Below are positions 7,705 through 11,050 of a stretch of 11,050 nucleotides of DNA, piece by piece. Within the stretch, counting starts at the first letter, position 1; every line of letters begins with the position of its first letter. Origin of the DNA: Kofleriaceae bacterium (GTDB taxonomy: Bacteria > Myxococcota_A > Polyangia > Haliangiales > Haliangiaceae). The position numbers and the translations under genes are program-made. The stretch lies in contig JAHEAK010000112.1 of the NCBI GenBank assembly GCA_024642805.1, positions 1 to 11,050 on the forward strand, read 5' to 3'. The notes under the pieces were generated by a model. The model was not told the origin of the DNA. It did not search any database and saw only the letters and a program-made list of their open reading frames with translations.

Positions 7705-8520
7705 CTACATGCCTTCGAGTTTCTTGAGACCCTTCTTGAACACGAAGGTGTCGTAGTAGTTGGCAGCAGTCGCTTCGCCTTTGCTGATGCGATCGTTTGC
7801 CTTCTTGAGCTCCTCATCCACCAGCGCTTTGAACTGGTCGATGGGGCGAGCACCGGAGAGGAAGCGGCCGTTGATGTAGAAGGCTGGGGTACCCGAGGTA
7901 CCAACAGCAGACACTTCGGCTTGGTCCTTGGTGATCTTCTGTTTGCAAGCGCCGTCTTTGTCGGCCTTGTACTTGCCCATGTCGAGACCAATGCCTTTGG
8001 CCAGAGCCTCGAGGGACTCAGGAGCGAAGTCACGCTTGGCGTAGGCCTTCTCCCAGATCTCGTGCTCCATCTCGGGGAACTTGCCCTGCATGTGAGCAGC
8101 ACAGGCTGCGAGCGCTGGCTCCGTGGCCACTTGAGGGTGGACGACGAAGTGCTTGTAGACGACTTTCAGATCGCCTTGGTAATCTTTTGCGAGTTGTTCG
8201 ATGGTCGGACCGACCTTCTGGCAGAAAGGTCAGGCAAACTCAAAGGCCTCGACGATCGTTACCTTGGCATCCTTCGCACCAATGTAGGGCGAGTTGCTGA
8301 TATCGACCGAGTAGACAGAGTTAGGCTGAGGAGTTGGACGCTGTGGACGCTCAGGCGCGCGATTGGCACCGGGTCCTGGAGCGGGCATGTTCTTCAGGGC
8401 GTCCAGAATCTTGTCCTGGCCGGCCTTCAGATCAGCGATTTCCTTCCTCAGCGGGGAGTCGTCACGCTGACAGCCAAAGACTGCCACCGCGGACAAAAGG
8501 AAGAGACCTGTTCGTTTCAT
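7705..8520 (-). CDS. DsbA/thioredoxin-fold lipoprotein, predicted selenoprotein (UxxC active site; in-frame UGA at 8230-8232)
   Basis: Read through one TGA the gene encodes 271 residues ending at TAG 7705-7707. Residues 1-17 are a signal peptide with lipobox-like VFGC (C17; Phe at -2 is not ideal). A short helical stretch (about 22-45) and a Pro-rich linker (46-67) lead to a DsbA-like domain: VTIVEAFEFA, then TGA at codon 97, then PFCQKVGPTIEQL. The TGA replaces the first, nucleophilic Cys of the CxxC site; C100 is the second. The helical insert and the cis-Pro loop GTSGTPAFYING (P212) follow as usual. No other stop interrupts either side, and the hairpin at 8200-8218 fits a bacterial SECIS. 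I infer selenocysteine at 97 in an envelope thiol-disulfide oxidoreductase; substrates are unknown. Without Sec decoding it would end as a 96-residue fragment. A pseudogene or sequencing error (TGC to TGA) is the alternative. Confidence 0.85.
8200..8218 (-). promoter_or_regulatory. Candidate bacterial SECIS hairpin
   Basis: On the mRNA, GGUCG and CGACC pair perfectly around a GUC triloop (8203-8215), extended by G-C and A-U pairs below an A-A mismatch (8200-8218). Nineteen nt separate the UGA from the loop, and G is the first loop base. Bacterial SECIS elements sit in the coding region just after UGA, with the apical loop roughly 16-37 nt away and a G early in the loop. SelB would bind it to deliver Sec-tRNA. 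Found by eye only, without folding software. Confidence 0.65.
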
Positions 8521-8529
8521 AGGCCGACA

Positions 8530-8558
8530 ATCCTGCCTAGCTGCGCGAGCGTGGTCAA
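8530..8558 (-). promoter_or_regulatory. Candidate promoter of the DsbA-like gene
   Basis: On the minus strand TTGACC (8553-8558) is a good -35 match, and 17 bp later CAGGAT (8530-8535) has the key A2 and T6 of a -10 box. Transcription would start only a few bases before ATG 8520, giving a very short leader. The -10 is weak, so this is tentative. Confidence 0.35.
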
Positions 8559-8654
8559 GCTTACTTCGACGTGACCAACGGATAAGTTGCGGCCTGAGAG
8601 CCCTCCGATCACTTTTATCGGCGATCCGGGGAATGCGAATGAAGTGGCCTCGGT

Positions 8655-9242
8655 TTATTGGTTCGACAGCGGGTCCGTGCCCGCTGAGGGCGCCCCCTCG
8701 GTCTCGGCCTGGCCCTCATCGCTTTCCTCCGAGGCACTCGGATCGCTAGCGCTCTCGCCACCGGGAGCGACCTGACGCTCGAGAGCCATGCCCGGCGCCG
8801 GGGCCGCAGCTGGCGCCCTCAGATCGACGCTCGGCACTTGCAAGGCGGCCGCTCCCTCGGACTCCTCGCCGACCAATCGCGCATGGCACTCGGCGTAGCG
8901 CTGCATGGCCTTTTCGATGTCCTTGCGGTCTCCCTCGGAGCCGCGAGCCCGCTGATTGGCCTTCCACCAGGCCAGGTACTCTGTCTGCACGGCGGTGGCG
9001 CAGGCGGCGTCCTGGCAGGCACAGATCTTGTCGGAAAAGGCCACGATCTGTTTGGTCGTGTTGGAGCTGCAGGCAGAGCTGAGGCCTAGCACCAGGAAGC
9101 ACGAGACGAGGAAGCCCGCGCTACTGAAGCCCCGGCCCAGGAAGCCCAGCGCCGTACCGCGAGCTGCAAGGACGCGAGCTGCAAGGACGCGAGCTGCAAG
9201 GAGCCGAGGTTCAAGGAAGCGAGGTGCGCGCAAGAGAGTCAC
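8655..9242 (-). CDS. Small cysteine-containing protein, probable lipoprotein; function unknown
   Basis: From the GTG at 9240-9242 the product has 195 residues. An Arg/Leu/Ala-rich N-terminus, partly coded by a 15-bp tandem repeat, precedes a hydrophobic signal-like segment (43-57) ending SSAC (C58), probably a lipoprotein cleavage site. The core carries KICACQDAAC (C74, C76, C81), a Trp-containing helix (EYLAWWKAN) and QRYAEC (C119), a Cys pattern I associate with small uncharacterised myxobacterial lipoproteins. The tail (about 125-195) is rich in Ala, Pro, Glu and Ser and likely disordered. The start is uncertain: no ATG lies in frame near the signal segment, a TTG three codons into the protein is an alternative, and no Shine-Dalgarno is seen. 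The stop of the ligase gene is 14 bp upstream on the same strand, suggesting co-transcription. I do not recognise a function. Confidence 0.72.
   Translation of the reverse strand: MTLLRAPRFLEPRLLAARVLAARVLAARGTALGFLGRGFSSAGFLVSCFLVLGLSSACSSNTTKQIVAFSDKICACQDAACATAVQTEYLAWWKANQRARGSEGDRKDIEKAMQRYAECHARLVGEESEGAAALQVPSVDLRAPAAAPAPGMALERQVAPGGESASDPSASEESDEGQAETEGAPSAGTDPLSNQ
9159..9233. repeat. 15-bp tandem repeat, three good and two decayed units
   Basis: Units GCGAGCTGCAAGGAC start at 9159, 9174 and 9189 (the third differs at its last base); diverged units follow at 9204 and 9219. As 15 is a multiple of three, the array is in frame in the overlapping minus-strand gene and adds the pentapeptide LAARV there. 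Copy number could vary between strains without breaking the frame. Confidence 0.9.
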
Positions 9243-9256
9243 GGGCGCATAGTGAA

Positions 9257-10642
9257 TTATACGCCCTTCAAGCGCAAGAAGACCGAGAACACCACGAACA
9301 GGAAGAGGTCGACGATCAGCACAGCCGCGGCGTCGATGACCGTGATCCGAACGGAAAACTCCGGGTCGTGGTTCTTGATGCAAATGTAATAACCACCAGC
9401 CAGCCCCATGAAGATCCACAAAATGTAGTGGTAAGCGAAGGACAGGAAGAGCGCGCCGCTCAAGATCGCGACCATCGAGGCGAGCAGCGCCACGCCCCAG
9501 ACCTCGGCGACCCTGGCTTCGGGATGGCCTCGGTAGCGGCGCACGGCCAAAAGGGGCGTCTTGATGGCGATCCACACCAGCATGCTGAACAGGAAGGCAC
9601 CGACAATGCCCAGCTCGGCCAGGGCCAAGATCAGCGTGTTGTGCGCGGTAAGAAAGTGATAATCGTTAAACTGCCCGAAGCCTACGCCCCACACCGGCGA
9701 GCCTCGGAACATGTCAATGCCCGCGGACCAGGCCTCGTAGCGCTCGAGACTCGAATCGGCGGCGTCATCGCGATCGCCGCCACCAGCGGCAACCAGGGCC
9801 AAGACGGGCACCGCCAGGGGCACCAAGAAGACGGCAATCTTCCAGCGGTAACGCCAAAAGAGGAAGGCCACCAGGACGCCCAGAAAGCCCAACTGGCCAG
9901 AGCGACTTCCGGTGGCCTTGATGGCCCAGGCGGCCAGAAGAATTCCGATGAAGGAGACTAGTGCCCAGCGACGCGATCGAGACCGCATCCACATGCCAAG
10001 GAGGAGGGCCAGGCTGCTCGAGAGTGCCACCGCCAGCTCGTTGGGATCCTGCAGCACGCCGCGATAGCGCACCCGATTGGAGATGGAATGGGTGCCGAGC
10101 ACGCCGACTCGCTCACACATGAAATCGTCGGTCGGATCTTGGGCGTCGGCGAAACAGGTGCGGGGCACGTCGCAGGGGCGACCGGTCGGCTTGCCGGTCT
10201 CGTTGTGATTGCCGGCACCTCTGGGCGCGATGACGCATTCTTTGGGTGCAACGCTCTGGTGCACCGCGAAGGTAGTAAGAAGAAGTCCTAGAGCGATCAG
10301 CATGACACTGACCTTCTCGAAGATCCGAAACGACTGCACGCTCTGCGCAATCAGCACAAAGATGGCGATCGTGATGAAGAGGTGAATGGCGCTATCTACC
10401 AGCTGCTCGGGCTTGTTGATGGCCACCGTGATCAGGCACCAGACCAACAAGGCCGCCGCCCAGGGTAGCCCGGGAATCGCGATGGCCTTGGTCACACGCA
10501 GCCTCAGATCGACCGCCGCACCAAAGAGGATGAGCGCGAAGAAGAGATAGAGGAAGGGCACACCCTGCAGCGGTGCGTACGCTTCCTGAGGGCGCAGGTA
10601 GATAAAAAAGAGAATGCCGAGGATTCCGGGAATAGCGAACAT
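9257..10642 (-). CDS. O-antigen ligase / Wzy polymerase family membrane protein
   Basis: The 461-residue protein is strongly hydrophobic, with roughly 10-12 membrane segments. Family hallmarks (Wzy_C / O-antigen ligase, PF04932 type) are visible: RGVLQDPNELA (194-204), ATGSRSGQ (243-250, R247), and a large periplasmic loop ending GVGFGQF (319-325) and AHNTLILALAELG (333-345, H334). Members join or polymerise undecaprenyl-linked glycans on the periplasmic side of the inner membrane. Ligase and polymerase cannot be separated by eye; the divergent Wza-like gene favours an exopolysaccharide polymerase. An extra loop between membrane segments (about 128-190) has four Cys (136, 157, 163, 176), which could form disulfides. 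Two basic or cytoplasm-like stretches (220-225, 264-268) fit positive-inside topology. The start is ATG 10642 without an obvious Shine-Dalgarno; the TAA stop is 14 bp before the next gene. Confidence 0.9.
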   Translation of the reverse strand: MFAIPGILGILFFIYLRPQEAYAPLQGVPFLYLFFALILFGAAVDLRLRVTKAIAIPGLPWAAALLVWCLITVAINKPEQLVDSAIHLFITIAIFVLIAQSVQSFRIFEKVSVMLIALGLLLTTFAVHQSVAPKECVIAPRGAGNHNETGKPTGRPCDVPRTCFADAQDPTDDFMCERVGVLGTHSISNRVRYRGVLQDPNELAVALSSSLALLLGMWMRSRSRRWALVSFIGILLAAWAIKATGSRSGQLGFLGVLVAFLFWRYRWKIAVFLVPLAVPVLALVAAGGGDRDDAADSSLERYEAWSAGIDMFRGSPVWGVGFGQFNDYHFLTAHNTLILALAELGIVGAFLFSMLVWIAIKTPLLAVRRYRGHPEARVAEVWGVALLASMVAILSGALFLSFAYHYILWIFMGLAGGYYICIKNHDPEFSVRITVIDAAAVLIVDLFLFVVFSVFLRLKGV

Positions 10643-10655
10643 CGAGCGAAGCGCC

Positions 10656-10661
10656 TATAGT
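10656..10661. promoter_or_regulatory. Candidate shared -10 element of the divergent pair
   Basis: Only 25 bp (10643-10667) separate the ligase ATG from the export-gene GTG. The sequence CCTATAGT reads TATAGT on the plus strand and TATAGG on the minus strand, so a near-palindromic -10 could serve both genes. TATAGT ends 6 bp before GTG 10668, which would give a leaderless plus-strand mRNA. No convincing -35 is seen on either side. Confidence 0.3.
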
Positions 10662-10667
10662 CAGCCC

Positions 10668-11050
10668 GTGCAAGCTTACGTGGGAAAACTCGCTCTCGTC
10701 GCTCTCTTTGGTCTCTTACTCGGCTGTGGCCCCAAACTTCCCAACTACGACTACGCGCAGGAGCCCGATCCTCGGCGCAGCGAGTACGTCGTGGGCGTCG
10801 ACGACGGTCTGAACATCAACGTCTGGAAGAATGAACAGTTGTCAACGAGCGTCATCGTGCGCCCGGATGGCACCGTGACCATGCCGCTGGTCGGCGACCT
10901 GGTTGCCCGAGGCAAGACCCCGACCCAGCTGCGTGCCGAGATCGCCAAGCGTCTCACGGAGTACGTCAAGCTCGACGCCTCGGAGATCACGGTCGCGGTC
11001 ACGCAGGTCAACAGTTATCGCTTCAGCGTGAGCGGCGAGGTTGCGCGCCC
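10668..11050 (+). CDS. Wza-type polysaccharide export lipoprotein, N-terminal part (3' truncated)
   Basis: The visible 127 residues start at GTG 10668 (or GTG 10680, four codons later, which gives a more compact signal peptide). A hydrophobic signal ends in the lipobox LLGC (C20). The Poly_export domain follows: SEYVVGVDDGLNINVWKNEQ (39-57) and VRPDGTVTMPLVGDLVA (64-80), then an amphipathic helix and the start of the first SLBB-like region (YRFSVSGEVARP). Such proteins form the outer-membrane channel that exports capsule or exopolysaccharide, working with a Wzc-type co-polymerase and a Wzy polymerase. The neighbouring, divergent ligase/polymerase gene supports an exopolysaccharide locus continuing beyond the right edge. 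No Shine-Dalgarno is visible before either GTG. Confidence 0.92.
   Translation, partial: MQAYVGKLALVALFGLLLGCGPKLPNYDYAQEPDPRRSEYVVGVDDGLNINVWKNEQLSTSVIVRPDGTVTMPLVGDLVARGKTPTQLRAEIAKRLTEYVKLDASEITVAVTQVNSYRFSVSGEVAR

Noticed and set aside
7705..8130. A stand-alone 141-residue protein starting at GTG 8130
   Set aside because: It begins in the middle of a DsbA-like domain; the same frame upstream encodes the first half of the fold and the active site, so it is the 3' part of the UGA-containing gene.
8230..8232. UGA read as Trp or Gly through an altered genetic code
   Set aside because: This is the only in-frame TGA among nine genes, Trp uses TGG, and the position is that of a catalytic Cys, which suits Sec much better.
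7615..8574. Long plus-strand ORF (319 residues) over the DsbA-like gene
   Set aside because: The product has no recognisable domain and is antisense to a clear signal peptide, active-site and cis-Pro loop coding frame.
8605..8621. Hairpin CCGAT/ATCGG after the small lipoprotein gene as a terminator
   Set aside because: It has only five base pairs and no T-tract follows on the minus strand.
9256..9261. Perfect TATAAT -10 on the minus strand before the small lipoprotein
   Set aside because: It overlaps the TAA stop of the ligase gene, and no -35 lies 16-18 bp upstream; a chance match is as likely as a promoter.
9243..9575. Upstream extension of the small lipoprotein to 9575
   Set aside because: It would overlap the 3' end of the ligase gene in another frame and put a signal segment over 150 residues into the protein.

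Overview
The window is GC-rich, densely coding DNA from a Gram-negative bacterium. A transmembrane Ser/Thr kinase with a PEGA-like domain, a split M16 peptidase pair, several lipoproteins and the start of a Wza/Wzy-type exopolysaccharide locus together suggest a myxobacterium or related deltaproteobacterium (Myxococcota). This is inferred from gene content, not from a marker gene. All nine stop codons in the window are TAG (seven) or TAA (two); none is TGA, which is unusual for GC-rich DNA.

Layout, left to right. (1) 1-906, plus strand: the C-terminal end of an EttA-type ABC-F ATPase, then a small endonuclease/exonuclease/phosphatase (EEP) family hydrolase. (2) 903-3275, minus strand: a 790-residue membrane Ser/Thr protein kinase whose stop codon interlocks with that of the EEP gene in a CTAG tetranucleotide. 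(3) 3431-6445, plus strand: a two-gene operon of M16 peptidases, one with the HxxEH zinc site (signal peptide) and one that has lost it (lipoprotein), closed by a textbook UUCG-loop terminator. (4) 6572-7507, minus strand: cysteine synthase CysK. (5) 7508-7704: a spacer with a strong hairpin terminator and a 21-bp direct repeat. (6) 7705-8520, minus strand: a DsbA/thioredoxin-fold lipoprotein interrupted by one in-frame TGA. (7) 8655-9242, minus strand: a small Cys-containing probable lipoprotein with a tandem 15-bp repeat at its 5' end, just downstream of (8) 9257-10642, a polytopic O-antigen ligase/polymerase family protein. (9) 10668-11050, plus strand and cut by the window end: a Wza-type polysaccharide export lipoprotein, divergent from the ligase.

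The most notable item is the gene at 7705-8520. A simple ORF caller splits it into two pieces. The TGA stands exactly where the first Cys of the thioredoxin-fold CxxC site belongs (A-[TGA]-P-F-C), the frame is intact on both sides, and a hairpin with a GUC loop follows about 19 nt downstream, as expected of a bacterial SECIS element. I read it as a selenoprotein: a periplasm-facing, lipid-anchored UxxC oxidoreductase of 271 residues with Sec at position 97. No Sec machinery (selA, selB, selC, selD) lies in the window, so this needs the rest of the genome. Much of the window encodes envelope or exported proteins (protease pair, kinase sensor domain, oxidoreductase, polysaccharide assembly), but only the M16 pair and perhaps the ligase-lipoprotein pair look like operons.
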